From assembly GCF_900104795.1 (NCBI RefSeq), contig NZ_FNTG01000001.1, positions 1,674,001 to 1,738,000 on the forward strand: a DNA stretch of 64,000 bases, read 5' to 3'. The notes under the pieces are model-generated. The model saw nothing but the letters and a program-made list of their open reading frames with translations. It did not search any database and was not told the DNA's origin. Shown one piece after another: positions 9,361 through 18,739 of this stretch. Source of the stretch: Burkholderia sp. WP9. GTDB taxonomy: Bacteria; Pseudomonadota; Gammaproteobacteria; Burkholderiales; Burkholderiaceae. The position numbers and the translations under genes were made by a program. The first letter of the stretch is position 1. Every line of letters starts with the position of its first letter.

Positions 9361-9410
9361 CCGGGTCGCTCAGTGTCGATCCCAACGTATCAGCGCCTGC
9401 CGCGACCCGG
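9361..9410. terminator. Inverted repeat between convergent genes
   Basis: CCGGGTCGC (9361-9369) and GCGACCCGG (9402-9410) are perfect complements separated by 32 bases. They lie between the NodJ-like stop and the stop of the opposing hypothetical gene. There is no U run, so termination is only a guess. Confidence 0.35.
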
Positions 9411-9416
9411 ACCGGC

Positions 9417-9839
9417 TCAGTCCTCGTCGTCGGTCCATGGAATGTCCACGTCGGAAATGAACGCCACCGTGGCGAACGGCCCGCCGTCCTGACGGCCGAT
9501 CTTGCCGTCGGCACGCTGCCATTCGACGCGGAACATCGTGCCCGGCTCATCGGCGATCAGTCGAACCGTGCGAACCTCGTCCGGATCGGCTTCTTCCACC
9601 GGACCGTCGAGCGAGATCTGCAATTCCTGCGGCCACAGCCCGTCGGCCGGATCATAGATCTTGTCGCCGTCGGGAATCAGGGTAAAGGCTTCCACGCCGA
9701 TCGTCGCCGAGGCCTCCACGATCATCTTGCCCAACGCGCGCAGCAATGCCGTCGCTCGCGCCGAATTCGCCTGACGGATTGCAAGATCCCCGCGCGTCAG
9801 CGCCTGCTCAAGTTTTGGGTTTGTTTTTTGTTGCGCCAT
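9417..9839 (-). CDS. Hypothetical acidic protein
   Basis: A 140-aa protein not recognised. The start MAQQKTNPKLEQALTRGD at 9839 is preferred over an in-frame ATG 108 bases upstream, whose extra sequence is low-complexity. After a helical N-terminus (residues 10-40, RQANSARATALLRALGKMI) the rest is acidic and predicted beta-rich, ending DIPWTDDED. There is no signal peptide or membrane segment, so it is probably cytoplasmic. It faces the NodJ-like gene and has no operon partner. Confidence 0.7.
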   Translation of the reverse strand: MAQQKTNPKLEQALTRGDLAIRQANSARATALLRALGKMIVEASATIGVEAFTLIPDGDKIYDPADGLWPQELQISLDGPVEEADPDEVRTVRLIADEPGTMFRVEWQRADGKIGRQDGGPFATVAFISDVDIPWTDDED

Positions 9840-10157
9840 TCGATGTCCTGAGTTCCTATCGCTCTGTTGTGGACGGCGCGCTGCATCGAGCGCGCGCCGC
9901 TCTCCATTTTTCGGGCTGAATCCTACCACTGGTGTGCGCTGCAGCAATCCCTGCCGCGCAGTCCGGCGCTTTCAGCCGGCCCCGTCCACCACAGTTTAGG
10001 TCGTGATTCGTGATCCGGCAGGGACATTTGCCTTTCAATCGGCGCTGAATGGATCGCTATCGCACGCACGCCATACGTTCGCCCTAACGTTCGCGGCCGG
10101 CCGCAAACGTAGCCTTGCCGCCTGGAAGCCCGGCGGGCTATCCGTGCCTTTGCGCGT
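9840..10157. other. Intergenic, no gene seen
   Basis: This stretch of 318 bases separates two minus-strand genes. Frames here are short and have no ribosome-binding sites. It should contain the promoter of the hypothetical gene ending at 9417. I see no clear -10/-35 or terminator. Confidence 0.5.
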
Positions 10158-11120
10158 TCAGCGCGGGGGCGTGGTTCGCTTTCGAACGGCCTTCATGGCA
10201 GTCCCCTGCGCCGGCTTCGCACCCGCGATTTCCGTGATCAGATAGTCCCTGAAGGCTCGCACCGACGGCGGTAACTCACGCCCCGCCATGGTCTGAACCT
10301 GAATGCTGCGCTGGCGCATTTGCGGATGCGTGAGCGGCATCACGACGAAGCCGTCGTCCGCGTAACGGTCGCGCACGGACAGCAGACCCGTGAACATGAT
10401 CGCGCCGGACTTCTGCGCGTAACGGTACATGGCGCCGCTATTGTTGCAGGTGAGATCGGGCTCGAGCAGGATGCCTTCGAGCGCACAGGTAATGTCGATC
10501 AATTGACGAATCGTCGTGCCGGGCTCGGGCAGCACCAGCGGATAGCGCTGCAAGTCGGCGAGCGACACTTTCGCGCGCGCGGCCAACGGATGATCGGCGC
10601 GCAGCAGCGCCAGCACCGGCGCGCGCTCCGTGTGCTCGACCTTGACGCCTTTTTCCGGCGCGAGGCTGAAGGTCAACGCAAGATCGGCGTCGCCGTCGCG
10701 CACCCGGCGGGTCGCCGCGTCCGGTGACATGACCGACAGCGTGAAGTCGATGCCCGGATACTGAACGCGAAAGCCCGCCATCGCGGTAGGCAGGAAATCG
10801 GCGGCGAATCCTTCCGAACCGGCCAGCTTGATCATGCTGCCGTGCAAGGTTTCGAGCCCGCCGATCTCCTTCATCACATGCTCCGCCTCGAGCAGACTGC
10901 GCTGCGCGTACGCAAGCAGGCGCTCGCCCGCTTCGGAAAGCGCCATGCCGCGCGGCCGCCGCTCGAATAGCGCGACGCCGAGGTCGCCTTCGAGTCGCGC
11001 CACCTGGCGGCTGATTGCCGACACGGCGACATGCAGACGTGCGGACGCGTCGCTGATCGAGCCGGTGCGCGCGACTTCGACGAAATAGCGCAGCGCGATG
11101 CCATGCAGCGAAAGTGCCAT
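10158..11120 (-). CDS. LysR-type transcriptional regulator
   Basis: A 320-aa LTTR. The ATG at 11120 is preferred because GAGG lies 8 bases before it; a second ATG at 11138 would add six residues. The helix-turn-helix is at residues 10-60 (GSISDASARLHVAVSAISRQ), and the effector domain runs from about 90 to 295. The C-terminal 30 residues are basic and probably disordered. It is divergent from an M20 peptidase and an MHS transporter gene, which are its likely targets. The inducer is unknown. Confidence 0.92.
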   Translation of the reverse strand: MALSLHGIALRYFVEVARTGSISDASARLHVAVSAISRQVARLEGDLGVALFERRPRGMALSEAGERLLAYAQRSLLEAEHVMKEIGGLETLHGSMIKLAGSEGFAADFLPTAMAGFRVQYPGIDFTLSVMSPDAATRRVRDGDADLALTFSLAPEKGVKVEHTERAPVLALLRADHPLAARAKVSLADLQRYPLVLPEPGTTIRQLIDITCALEGILLEPDLTCNNSGAMYRYAQKSGAIMFTGLLSVRDRYADDGFVVMPLTHPQMRQRSIQVQTMAGRELPPSVRAFRDYLITEIAGAKPAQGTAMKAVRKRTTPPR

Positions 11121-11193
11121 GAGTGATGCCTCATTCAACGGTAGGCGCTGCCAGGCCGATGGCCGCCGGCAGTTTTACTGCTTGCAATGAGCT

Positions 11194-11208
11194 TTGCCTT
11201 TTCGGCAA
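11194..11208. promoter_or_regulatory. Candidate LysR operator
   Basis: TTGCC-N5-GGCAA is a perfect interrupted palindrome of the T-N11-A type used by LysR regulators. It lies between the divergent lysR and M20 peptidase genes, 74 bases before the lysR start codon. A cluster of related GCAATCG repeats (about 11290-11330) lies closer to the peptidase gene. Confidence 0.5.
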
Positions 11209-11380
11209 CGCAAGCTTCGAAAGACGATCATTGTGACAAAAAAAACGGCCTCCTAGAATCGATTCGACGCTGCAGACCGTGGCCTGTCTCAATCGCCCCG
11301 CAATCGATCCGCAATCGCCCCGCGATCGAGCCCGAGACCACGCGCCGCCCGCCCCACATTCGCCCGCATTGGAGACACCT

Positions 11381-12784
11381 ATGAGCCGCACCGAGGCCAT
11401 CGAGCACGCCACACACCATTTCGAATCCGGCGCCTTTCTCGAAACGCTGAACCGCCGCGTTGGTTTTCGCACGGAAAGCCAGGAGAGCGATCGCGCCGCC
11501 GCGCTGCTGTCGTATCTGACCGACGAGATCACGCCCGAAGCGGCGGCCCTCGGTTTCAGCACGCGCATTGTCGCGAACCCGGTGGACGGCTTCGGGCCGT
11601 TCCTGATCGCGAGCCGCCACGAGGCCGACGACCTGCCGACCGTGCTGATCTATGGACATGGCGACGTGGTGCGCGGCTACGACAGCCAGTGGCGCGCGCC
11701 GCTGACACCGTGGGCCGTGACCGTCGAAGGCGAACGCTGGTTCGGCCGCGGCACGGCCGACAACAAAGGTCAGCACACCATCAACCTCGCCGCGCTGGCG
11801 AGCGTGCTGGCCGCGCGCGGCGGCAAGCTCGGCTTCAACGCAAAGCTGCTGATCGAGATGGGCGAGGAAACCGGCTCGCCCGGACTCGACGAAATCTGCC
11901 GCGCGCACCGTGAAGAACTCGCCGCCGACGTGCTGATCGCCTCCGACGGCCCGCGTCTCGCCGCGCGCCGCCCTACCGTGTTCCTCGGCTCGCGCGGCTC
12001 GGTGAATTTCAAGCTGTCGTTGAATCTGCGCGACGGTGCGCATCATTCCGGCAATTGGGGCGGTCTGCTGCGCAATCCGGCCACCGTGCTGGCGAATGCG
12101 TTGTCGAGCCTTGTCGATGCGCGCGGTGTGATCGCCGTCGAGGGTTTGCGTCCGCCGCCGATCCCCGAGGCGGTGCGCCGTGCGCTCGCCGATATCACGG
12201 TGGGCGGCGGCCCGGGCGATCCGGCGGTCGACGACAACTGGGGCGAGCCCGGCCTGAGTGCGCCTGAGCGCGTGTTCGGCTGGAACAGCTTCGAAATACT
12301 CGCGTTCAAGGCCGGCAACCCGGAGAACCCGGTCAATGCGATTCCTTCGGCGGCGTTCGCGCATTGCCAGCTGCGCTTCGTGGTCGGCACCGATTGGGAC
12401 AATCTCGAACGGTATCTGCGCACGCATCTGGATGCGCACGGTTTCTCCGAGGTCCAGATCGAAGTCGAGCGCGGCGCGCCGGCCACCCGTCTGAACCCGG
12501 ACGATCCGTGGGTCACGTGGGCGATTGCGTCGCTCGAACAGACCACCGGCAAGAAGACCGCCGTGCTGCCGAATCTGGGCGGCACGCTGCCCAACGAAGT
12601 CTTCGCCGATACGCTCGGCCTGCCGACCTTGTGGGTGCCCCACTCGTACCCGGCCTGTTCGCAGCACGCGCCGAATGAGCACCTGCTCGGACCAGTCGTG
12701 CGCGAAGGTCTGCAGATCATGGCGGGCCTCTTCTGGGATCTCGGCGAGAACTCCCCGCGCGCGACAACCCGCGGCGCGATCTGA
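11381..12784 (+). CDS. M20 family metallopeptidase
   Basis: A 467-aa dizinc hydrolase of the ArgE/DapE/CPG2 clan. GGAGACACCT lies just before the ATG. The metal ligands are visible in order: His in LIYGHGDVV, the bridging Asp in GRGTADNKGQH, the catalytic Glu-Glu in MGEETGSPG, Asp in LIASDGPRL, and the last His in SQHAPNEHLL. The dimerisation domain occupies roughly residues 200-330. The protein probably cleaves an N-acyl amino acid or dipeptide that the adjacent MHS transporter imports. The substrate is not deducible. Confidence 0.9.
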   Translation: MSRTEAIEHATHHFESGAFLETLNRRVGFRTESQESDRAAALLSYLTDEITPEAAALGFSTRIVANPVDGFGPFLIASRHEADDLPTVLIYGHGDVVRGYDSQWRAPLTPWAVTVEGERWFGRGTADNKGQHTINLAALASVLAARGGKLGFNAKLLIEMGEETGSPGLDEICRAHREELAADVLIASDGPRLAARRPTVFLGSRGSVNFKLSLNLRDGAHHSGNWGGLLRNPATVLANALSSLVDARGVIAVEGLRPPPIPEAVRRALADITVGGGPGDPAVDDNWGEPGLSAPERVFGWNSFEILAFKAGNPENPVNAIPSAAFAHCQLRFVVGTDWDNLERYLRTHLDAHGFSEVQIEVERGAPATRLNPDDPWVTWAIASLEQTTGKKTAVLPNLGGTLPNEVFADTLGLPTLWVPHSYPACSQHAPNEHLLGPVVREGLQIMAGLFWDLGENSPRATTRGAI

Positions 12785-12791
12785 GCGACGC

Positions 12792-12856
12792 CTGAGCATC
12801 TGAGCATCTGAGCATCTGAGCAGCATCTGAGCAGCACCCGAGCAGCACCTGAGCAA
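12792..12856. repeat. Degenerate tandem repeat CTGAGCA(GCA)
   Basis: Three perfect CTGAGCAT units (8 bp) pass into 11-bp variants (CTGAGCAGCAT, CTGAGCAGCAC, CCGAGCAGCAC) and a decayed last copy. The array fills the gap between the peptidase stop and the transporter gene. It looks like slippage-derived satellite DNA. Confidence 0.85.
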
Positions 12857-12926
12857 AGCCCGAGCGACATCCACGCGCTCGGGCCCGGCACGCCGTTATC
12901 CGTTTATCTCACGAGGCACGTCCACG

Positions 12927-14210
12927 ATGAGCACGTCCACTTTGCAAGCCAGCGCCGCGCGGCCTTCCGCCGCGAAGGTCCATCGCATCATTCTCGCGGC
13001 GTCGATCGGCAACGCGCTCGAATGGTTCGACCTCGTCGTCTACGGTTTCTTCGCGGTGACCATCGCGAAGCTGTTCTTCCCGGCACGCACCGAAGCGATC
13101 TCGCTGATGCTCACACTCGGCACCTTCGGCATCTCGTACCTGATCCGGCCGCTCGGCGGACTCGTGCTCGGCTCGCTCGCCGACCGCGCCGGACGCAAGG
13201 CGTCGCTGCTGCTCTCTATCGCGCTGATGATGATCGGCACCCTGACGATCGCCGTGATGCCGCCGTACGCTGCGATCGGGCTATGGGCGCCTGCCGGCAT
13301 CATGCTCTCGCGCCTCGTTCAAGGTTTTTCGGCAGGCGGAGAGTTTGGCGCATCCACGGCATTCCTGGTCGAACATGCTCCCGAGCGACGCGGCTTCATG
13401 GGCAGCTGGCAGTTCGCGAGCCAGGGCATGGCGACGCTGCTCGCCTCCGGCTTCGGCGCGCTGCTGACAAGCCAGCTCACCGCGGCGCAACTCGAATCGT
13501 GGGGATGGCGCGTGCCCTTCCTGTTCGGCCTCGCGATTGGTCCGGTCGGTTTCTATATTCGCCGTTACGTGGACGAAGGCGCCGAGTTCAATGCGGAGCC
13601 GAAAGCCCGCACGCCTCTGCGCGACCTGTTCGGCACGCAGAAAGTCCGCATGCTGCTCGCGGTCGGCTCGCTGGTCATTTCGACGGCGGCCAATTACATG
13701 ATCCTGTACATGCCGACCTACGCGATCAAGCAATTGCACCTGCCCGCCTCCACCGGTTTCGCGGCGACGCTTGCCACCGGCGTCGTGCTCACCGTGCTGA
13801 CGCCTTTCGCGGGTCACCTGTCCGACAGCCTCGGGCGCATCCGCATCATGGCGGCGGCCGCCGTGCTGATGCTGATGACGGTTTATCCGACCTTCGTCTA
13901 TATGAACGCGCATCCGTCATTCGTGAAGATGCTGCTCGCGCTGATCTGGATCGGCGTATTGAAGGCGACGTATTTCGGCGCGCTGCCCGCGTTGATGTCG
14001 GAGATCTTCCCGACGCAGACGCGCGCGACTGGCCTGGCGGTGAGCTACAACATCGGCGTGACGGTGTTCGGCGGCTTCGCGCCGTTCGTGATTACCTGGC
14101 TGATCGACGCAAGCGGTAACAAACTGGCGCCCGGCTTCTATCTGATGTTCTGCGCAGTAGCGAGTTTGCTCGCGCTTTATGCCGTGCGCGCAAAGTTGAA
14201 GATTCGCTGA
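12927..14210 (+). CDS. MFS transporter, metabolite:H+ symporter (MHS) type
   Basis: A 427-aa 12-helix transporter. The MHS signature is clear at the start of helix 1 (ASIGNALEWFDLVVYGFFAV), with the loop 2-3 motif GSLADRAGRKASLLLS and GFSAGGEFGASTAFLVEHA in helix 4-5. This group imports organic acids and amino-acid derivatives such as citrate, 2-oxoglutarate, shikimate and proline/betaine. Its position after the M20 peptidase suggests uptake of the peptidase substrate. The same LysR probably controls both. Confidence 0.92.
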   Translation: MSTSTLQASAARPSAAKVHRIILAASIGNALEWFDLVVYGFFAVTIAKLFFPARTEAISLMLTLGTFGISYLIRPLGGLVLGSLADRAGRKASLLLSIALMMIGTLTIAVMPPYAAIGLWAPAGIMLSRLVQGFSAGGEFGASTAFLVEHAPERRGFMGSWQFASQGMATLLASGFGALLTSQLTAAQLESWGWRVPFLFGLAIGPVGFYIRRYVDEGAEFNAEPKARTPLRDLFGTQKVRMLLAVGSLVISTAANYMILYMPTYAIKQLHLPASTGFAATLATGVVLTVLTPFAGHLSDSLGRIRIMAAAAVLMLMTVYPTFVYMNAHPSFVKMLLALIWIGVLKATYFGALPALMSEIFPTQTRATGLAVSYNIGVTVFGGFAPFVITWLIDASGNKLAPGFYLMFCAVASLLALYAVRAKLKIR

Positions 14211-14259
14211 GCGTGCGTCGAGGTGTGACGCAATTGCAGAAGCGGATCAATTGGCAAGC

Positions 14260-14281
14260 GCCCCGGCCAACTAGCCGGGGC
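14260..14281. terminator. Bidirectional hairpin between convergent genes
   Basis: GCCCCGGC, a 6-nt loop CAACTA, and GCCGGGGC form a perfect 8-bp stem. It sits between the MHS transporter stop and the aldo-keto reductase stop. No U run follows on either strand, so it may block transcripts or protect 3' ends rather than terminate on its own. Confidence 0.5.
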
Positions 14282-14360
14282 AGCCAGATAACGCAGCGAT
14301 TCGGGCGGAACTGCATGTTCCATCAAACCCGACTCGAATCGCAGCGCCGGTAATCGCGCA

Positions 14361-15413
14361 TCAAGGCGCGGGATTCGGCTGCAACTCATGCAGCGCATCG
14401 ATTTGCGCGAGCACTTCCGGCGAGAGTTTCACGTCGACGCTGGCGATGTTTTCCTTCAGCTGATCGAGCGAGGTCGCGCCAATCAGATTGCTGGTCACGA
14501 ACGGCCGGCTGTTGACGAACGCGAGCGCGAATTGCGCGGGCGACAACCCGTGGCGCTTCGCGAGTTCCACGTAACGCGTGGTGGCCTGCACCGCTTGCGG
14601 CTTGCTGTAGCGCTGGAAGCGCTCGAACAGCGAGATGCGGGCGCCGGCCGGACGCGCACCGCCTTCGTACTTGCCCGACAACCAGCCGAAGGCCAGCGGC
14701 GAATAAGCCAGCAAGCCGATGTTGTCGCGATGCGCGTATTCCGACAAACCGGCTTCATAAGTGCGATTGAGCAGGCTATACGGATTCTGAATGCTGACGA
14801 TGCGCGGCAAGCCGAGCTTTTCGGCCGCGCGCAGAAACTGCGCGACACCCCACGGCGTTTCGTTCGACACGCCGATGTGGCGCACCTTGCCCGCCTTGAC
14901 GAATTCGGCGAGCACGGACAGGGTTTCTTCGATCGGCACCGTATAAGCGTCGTCGACCCACGGATACGCGGGGCGGCCGAACGTCATCGTGCTGCGATCC
15001 GGCCAGTGCAGTTGATACAGATCGACGTACTCCGTTTGAAGGCGCTTCAGGCTGTCGTTAAGCGCTTCGGTCAGATTCTTGCGGTCGAACTGGTTGCCTT
15101 CGCCACGAATATGGCGCGGGTTATGCGGTTGACGCGCGGGGCCCGCGATCTTGGTGGCGAGCACGATTTTCTCGCGTGCGCCGCGATGCTGCGCGAGCCA
15201 TGTGCCGATGAACCGCTCGGTCGAACCTTGCGTCTCGGCACGCGGCGGCACCGGGTACATTTCAGCGGTGTCGATCAGGTTGACGCCGTGATCGAGTGCG
15301 TAATCGATCTGCGTATGCGCTTCCTGCTCCGTGTTCTGCTCGCCCCATGTCATGGAGCCGAGACCGATCAGGCTGACCTGCACATCGGAGTCGCCGAGTC
15401 TGCGGTATTCCAT
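14361..15413 (-). CDS. NADP-dependent aldo-keto reductase, Tas type
   Basis: A 350-aa (beta/alpha)8 oxidoreductase. The start MEYRRLGDSDVQVSLIGLGS at 15413 is the family start; an open frame continues upstream without homology. The catalytic tetrad is visible as Asp48, Tyr53 (DTAEMY), Lys88 (LATKIAG) and His136 (YQLHWPDR). The insertion RAETQGSTERFIGTWL is characteristic of the Tas branch. It should reduce an aldehyde or ketone with NADPH; the physiological substrate is unknown. Confidence 0.93.
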   Translation of the reverse strand: MEYRRLGDSDVQVSLIGLGSMTWGEQNTEQEAHTQIDYALDHGVNLIDTAEMYPVPPRAETQGSTERFIGTWLAQHRGAREKIVLATKIAGPARQPHNPRHIRGEGNQFDRKNLTEALNDSLKRLQTEYVDLYQLHWPDRSTMTFGRPAYPWVDDAYTVPIEETLSVLAEFVKAGKVRHIGVSNETPWGVAQFLRAAEKLGLPRIVSIQNPYSLLNRTYEAGLSEYAHRDNIGLLAYSPLAFGWLSGKYEGGARPAGARISLFERFQRYSKPQAVQATTRYVELAKRHGLSPAQFALAFVNSRPFVTSNLIGATSLDQLKENIASVDVKLSPEVLAQIDALHELQPNPAP

Positions 15414-15559
15414 TGAACTTGTCCTGTTATTTGGTTGAACGAAAAGCGCTGACGTTACCACGCCGGCGCGATACCTGCAGGGCACGCTAAAATGCATGCT
15501 CCAACGGGCGCTGCCCGTTTTTCCACACGCCACGTTTCTCCGCGCCCCGACCCTGTGCA

Positions 15560-15772
15560 ATGAATCCCGAACACCTCGAACTGCTGGTCACGCGCGTCAT
15601 GCCTTACGGAAAATATAAGGGCCGCCTGATTGCGGACTTGCCCGGTCATTATCTAAACTGGTTTGCCAGTCAGGGCTTTCCGCCGGGAGAAATCGGCCGG
15701 CTGCTGGCCTTGATGCAGGAGATCGATCACAACGGCCTGAAGTCGCTGCTCGATCCTCTGCGCAAGCGCTGA
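15560..15772 (+). CDS. DUF3820 family small protein
   Basis: A 70-aa protein matching DUF3820, which Pfam describes as a putative quorum-sensing-regulated virulence factor. The core is MPYGKYKGRLIADLPGHYL followed by NWFASQGFPPGEIGRLLALM. The full family length is present. It is compact, with no signal peptide. It is transcribed away from the aldo-keto reductase gene. No function can be read from the sequence beyond family membership. Confidence 0.88.
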   Translation: MNPEHLELLVTRVMPYGKYKGRLIADLPGHYLNWFASQGFPPGEIGRLLALMQEIDHNGLKSLLDPLRKR

Positions 15773-15854
15773 TCGCTTCGCGGTGAAAGCCGCGTGAAGT
15801 GTCGTGAAGCGCGGTTGAAAGTTGCCGCGCAGGCATGGTGCAAGTAATGCAAGC

Positions 15855-15872
15855 CTGTACAAATTTATACAG
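15855..15872. promoter_or_regulatory. AT-rich palindrome, operator-like
   Basis: CTGTACAAATTTATACAG contains TGTA-N8-TACA and pairs at most positions. It resembles an SOS box but has 10 rather than 8 central bases, so LexA binding is unlikely. It lies 120 bp before the small membrane protein gene in a locally AT-rich patch. Confidence 0.35.
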
Positions 15873-15991
15873 AGTTTTGCTTGTACCTTGCGCACTGGAT
15901 GGACTTTAATCCACGTAGGTCTTCGCGCGTTTCGCCGTGGTTCGCGCCGCGGTTCGCCCCATCATTCGCATCTCATCCTGCCTGCCCGTCC

Positions 15992-16237
15992 ATGTCTGAT
16001 TTCAGCTTGTCCGCGCTGCTTGAATTTATCGGCCACGACCTTTCGCCCGTGCGTGCCGTCATCGCATTCTTTCTGATCGGCTACATCATCGTCGGACTAC
16101 CCGTTCATTTCCGCCAGGGCGCCGCATCGCGCGACATCTGGGGCACCGCGGCCGGCGTGACGATGGCCGCGATCTACGCGGCGTTCATCATCGGCGTGTA
16201 CCCGGCCCTGCATCATTCGGGTAGTTTGTTGCGGTAA
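15992..16237 (+). CDS. Small inner-membrane protein
   Basis: An 81-aa protein starting MSDFSLSALLEFIGHDLS. Two membrane helices are evident: VRAVIAFFLIGYIIVGLPV and AAGVTMAAIYAAFIIGVYPA, joined by a short basic loop (HFRQGAASRD). The frame is open further upstream, but that part is Arg/Pro-rich and unlike coding sequence. It is convergent with cysC. No family was recognised. Confidence 0.65.
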   Translation: MSDFSLSALLEFIGHDLSPVRAVIAFFLIGYIIVGLPVHFRQGAASRDIWGTAAGVTMAAIYAAFIIGVYPALHHSGSLLR

Positions 16238-16264
16238 TACGCTGGGGCGTCAGCACAAAATGCG

Positions 16265-16804
16265 CTAGCCGCCCAGACGCCCCGTCGCGGCCAGATACGC
16301 GAACACGTGGTCTACGCATTCGTCGACCGGCATCCGGTCGGTTTCGATCACCACGTCGGACGAAAGCGGCGCTTCGAACGGATCGGAAATTCCGGTGAAA
16401 TGCGCAATTTCGCCGCGTCGCGCGCGTGCATAAAGCCCCTTGGCATCGCGCGCTTCGCAGACCTTCAGCGGGGCCTTCACGAAGACCTCGACAAACCCTT
16501 CGCCGACAATTTCGCGCGCCGAGCGCCGATGCCGATGCTCCGGCGAGATCACGGCGGCAATCACGACAAAGCCCTGCTGCATGAAGAGCGCCGCGACGTG
16601 CGCGACCCGCCGCAGGTTTTCGGTGCGGTCTTCGGGCGTGAAGCCGAGGTCGGCGTTCAGTCCACGCCGCAGCACGTCGCCGTCGAGCACGATCGCGGCA
16701 TGCCCTGCCTGCTTCAGCCGCTCGAGCAAGCCGTTGGCCAACGTCGACTTGCCGGCGCCGGAAAGTCCCGTCATCCAGATCACGGCGCCGCGGGATGCGC
16801 TCAT
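16265..16804 (-). CDS. cysC: Adenylylsulfate (APS) kinase
   Basis: A 179-aa kinase that phosphorylates APS to PAPS, the sulfate donor. The P-loop GLSGAGKST is at residues 13-21. [15 protein letters not shown] and the [15 protein letters not shown] segment are the APS-binding signature, and the lid includes [22 protein letters not shown]. It overlaps the upstream TPR-sulfotransferase gene by ATGA, so donor synthesis and a probable user are made together. No cysDN or cysH lies nearby. Confidence 0.94.
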   Translation of the reverse strand: MSASRGAVIWMTGLSGAGKSTLANGLLERLKQAGHAAIVLDGDVLRRGLNADLGFTPEDRTENLRRVAHVAALFMQQGFVVIAAVISPEHRHRRSAREIVGEGFVEVFVKAPLKVCEARDAKGLYARARRGEIAHFTGISDPFEAPLSSDVVIETDRMPVDECVDHVFAYLAATGRLGG

Positions 16805-18393
16805 GCGCGACGCTCCGAGCCGGTTGCCGCAACCTCGTCAGCCCCATGTCCGTGCGCCGGAGCCAGCTTCGGGCCGAGACCGTCGAACAGCGGTTGAAGC
16901 AAGGCCTGCTGCGGCTGCCACCGTTGCAACGACGTCCTGTAAAGCGGACGACGCACCTGCGCGGAACTGGCCGTGTTCACCTGGCGCCTGTTCTGATGAA
17001 AGGACAGGCAGCGCTCGTCCCAGTCGAGCCCGCAATGCGCGAGCAGGCGGCGCACATTGCCTTCGAAATCGTCGACCAGTTCTTCATATTTGACCTCGAT
17101 CATCACCCCTTCCGGGAGCACGCGTTGCCAGTGGGCCATCAGGGCGTCATAGGCGCGGTAGTAGCGGCCCAGTTCGCCGAGATCATAGCTGAATGGCACG
17201 TCGTGAAAAATCCGCGAGAAGATCGACAGGCACGTTGGCAAAGGCGCGCGGCTGCTATGAACGACGCGGGCGTTCGGCAGCGCCAGATGAATCAGGCCGA
17301 GGTTGATGAAGTTGAACGGATATTTGTCGGTGAAGTGCGTGTAGCGCGAGGTCGGCGTGGCGTCTTCGCTCTGTGCGGGGTCGTGAATCTCCGGCAACGC
17401 GCCGCGCATGCGACGCAAATAGTCCGCGCCGAGCGCGCGCAACGGCGCGGCGCCGACCTCCCCTAGTGCCTCGATATCGATCCGCAAAGGATCTTGCGGA
17501 TCGCGGCGGATGCAGTTCACCAGCGCTTCGCCGAATTCCGTGCGCTCACCCGCGCCCAATACCTGAGGATGACTCGCGAGAATCTGTTCGATCAAGGTCG
17601 AACCCGAGCGCGGCATGCCGACGATAAAGATCGGCGCTTGTGACGGATCACCCAGGCCGCGCTTCGCGTCCAGCACCGCCGAAGTCGTCAGCTCAGGCAG
17701 ATGCGCGAACAGGCCGAGCGTCTCCGCCTCGTTGTAGCGCACGCCGGCGCGGTGCAATGCGTTGCCCTTCAGGAAATGATCGAACGACGCGTCGTTGCGG
17801 CCCAAATCGGAGAGCGCCTGGCCGTACGCGAAGTGAATCTCCGCCTGATCGGCCGGCGTCAACGAAGCGGGGTTACCGGCAAGACGCTCCATCGCGATGA
17901 ATACCGGATCTTCGCTGGTGAGGCGCTTGGTCTGCACGAAATTGCGGTAATACAGCGGCACCTGCGGCGCGGCCTCGATCGCCCGGCGATAGGCGGCGTG
18001 AGCTTCGTCGAAGCGGCCGAGCGCCTGCAGGCAATTGCCCATGTTGTTGTGCGAACCGTCGGCTAGCGGATTCAGGCGGGCCGCCTCGCGGTAAGCATCC
18101 ACCGCCTGCTCGAGCCGATGCATCTGCTCGAGCGTCCAGCCGAGGCCGTGATGCGAATCCGTGTCGCGCGGATCGAGCGCAATTGCCGCTCGATAGGCGA
18201 GCACGGCTTCGGGAAAGCGGCTCAGCGCGGCGAGCGTCGCCGCGATGCGCTGGTGCGCGAGCACGTCGCGAGGCGCGAGCGCGCGCGCGTTTTCGAAACG
18301 TTGCAGCGCGGCGTCGAGTTCGCCGCGCGCAGCAAAGGCGTCGCCTGCGGCGCGCCATTCTGATGCAGTGGCCGGCTGGGGATCGTGCGTCAT
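16801..18393 (-). CDS. TPR-repeat sulfotransferase
   Basis: A 530-aa protein with about four TPR units in residues 10-150 (for example [19 protein letters not shown]) and a sulfotransferase domain from about 253. The 5'-phosphosulfate loop is [18 protein letters not shown] (254-271). The 3'-phosphate region is [19 protein letters not shown] (376-394). There the usual R-x-P-L-D of this family reads R-A-P-L-P. It should transfer sulfate from PAPS to an unknown acceptor bound through the TPRs. It overlaps cysC, which makes the donor. There is no signal peptide, so sulfation would be cytoplasmic. Confidence 0.88.
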   Translation of the reverse strand: MTHDPQPATASEWRAAGDAFAARGELDAALQRFENARALAPRDVLAHQRIAATLAALSRFPEAVLAYRAAIALDPRDTDSHHGLGWTLEQMHRLEQAVDAYREAARLNPLADGSHNNMGNCLQALGRFDEAHAAYRRAIEAAPQVPLYYRNFVQTKRLTSEDPVFIAMERLAGNPASLTPADQAEIHFAYGQALSDLGRNDASFDHFLKGNALHRAGVRYNEAETLGLFAHLPELTTSAVLDAKRGLGDPSQAPIFIVGMPRSGSTLIEQILASHPQVLGAGERTEFGEALVNCIRRDPQDPLRIDIEALGEVGAAPLRALGADYLRRMRGALPEIHDPAQSEDATPTSRYTHFTDKYPFNFINLGLIHLALPNARVVHSSRAPLPTCLSIFSRIFHDVPFSYDLGELGRYYRAYDALMAHWQRVLPEGVMIEVKYEELVDDFEGNVRRLLAHCGLDWDERCLSFHQNRRQVNTASSAQVRRPLYRTSLQRWQPQQALLQPLFDGLGPKLAPAHGHGADEVAATGSERRA

Positions 18394-18739
18394 TAAAGGG
18401 TGGATCTTCGCAGGCTTCGCTTCGAGCGATCCTGACGGTAAGCGGGTGCGGTCTTTTCATCCGGCCGGCAAATTGGCATCGGCTGGATTCGAGGTAATTG
18501 TCTGAAGGGAACTTAACAGGCGCGCCCTACAGTTGCGTTGCGAAAATTTAACTAACTGTTACAGCGGGGTGAATGGGTAAGTTTTCGAAACTTGTCGCCG
18601 CGCCTTAAGCAGTGGTCGCCAATCGCAACGCGTGACCTCTGGACGCGCTATGTCGCGCGCAAACCGTAATGTGCGGACACAAATGCTGCTGAACTCCTGA
18701 GCGTGCGCGGTTTCTCACTCTTACCCGAAGGAGAAAATC
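18394..18739. other. Intergenic region between divergent genes
   Basis: These 346 bases separate the sulfotransferase and lipoprotein genes, so both promoters should be here. A short AT-rich patch (about 18545-18560) stands out. No confident -10/-35 pair, small gene or RNA was found. Confidence 0.5.

Noticed and set aside
12043..12891. Long minus-strand frames through the M20 peptidase with repetitive Leu-Arg-Cys-Ser starts
   Set aside because: The repetitive part is the translated satellite DNA and the rest is the antisense of a real gene.
15855..15872. Possible third SOS box
   Set aside because: The CTGT and ACAG halves are separated by 10 bases instead of 8; kept only as a generic palindrome.
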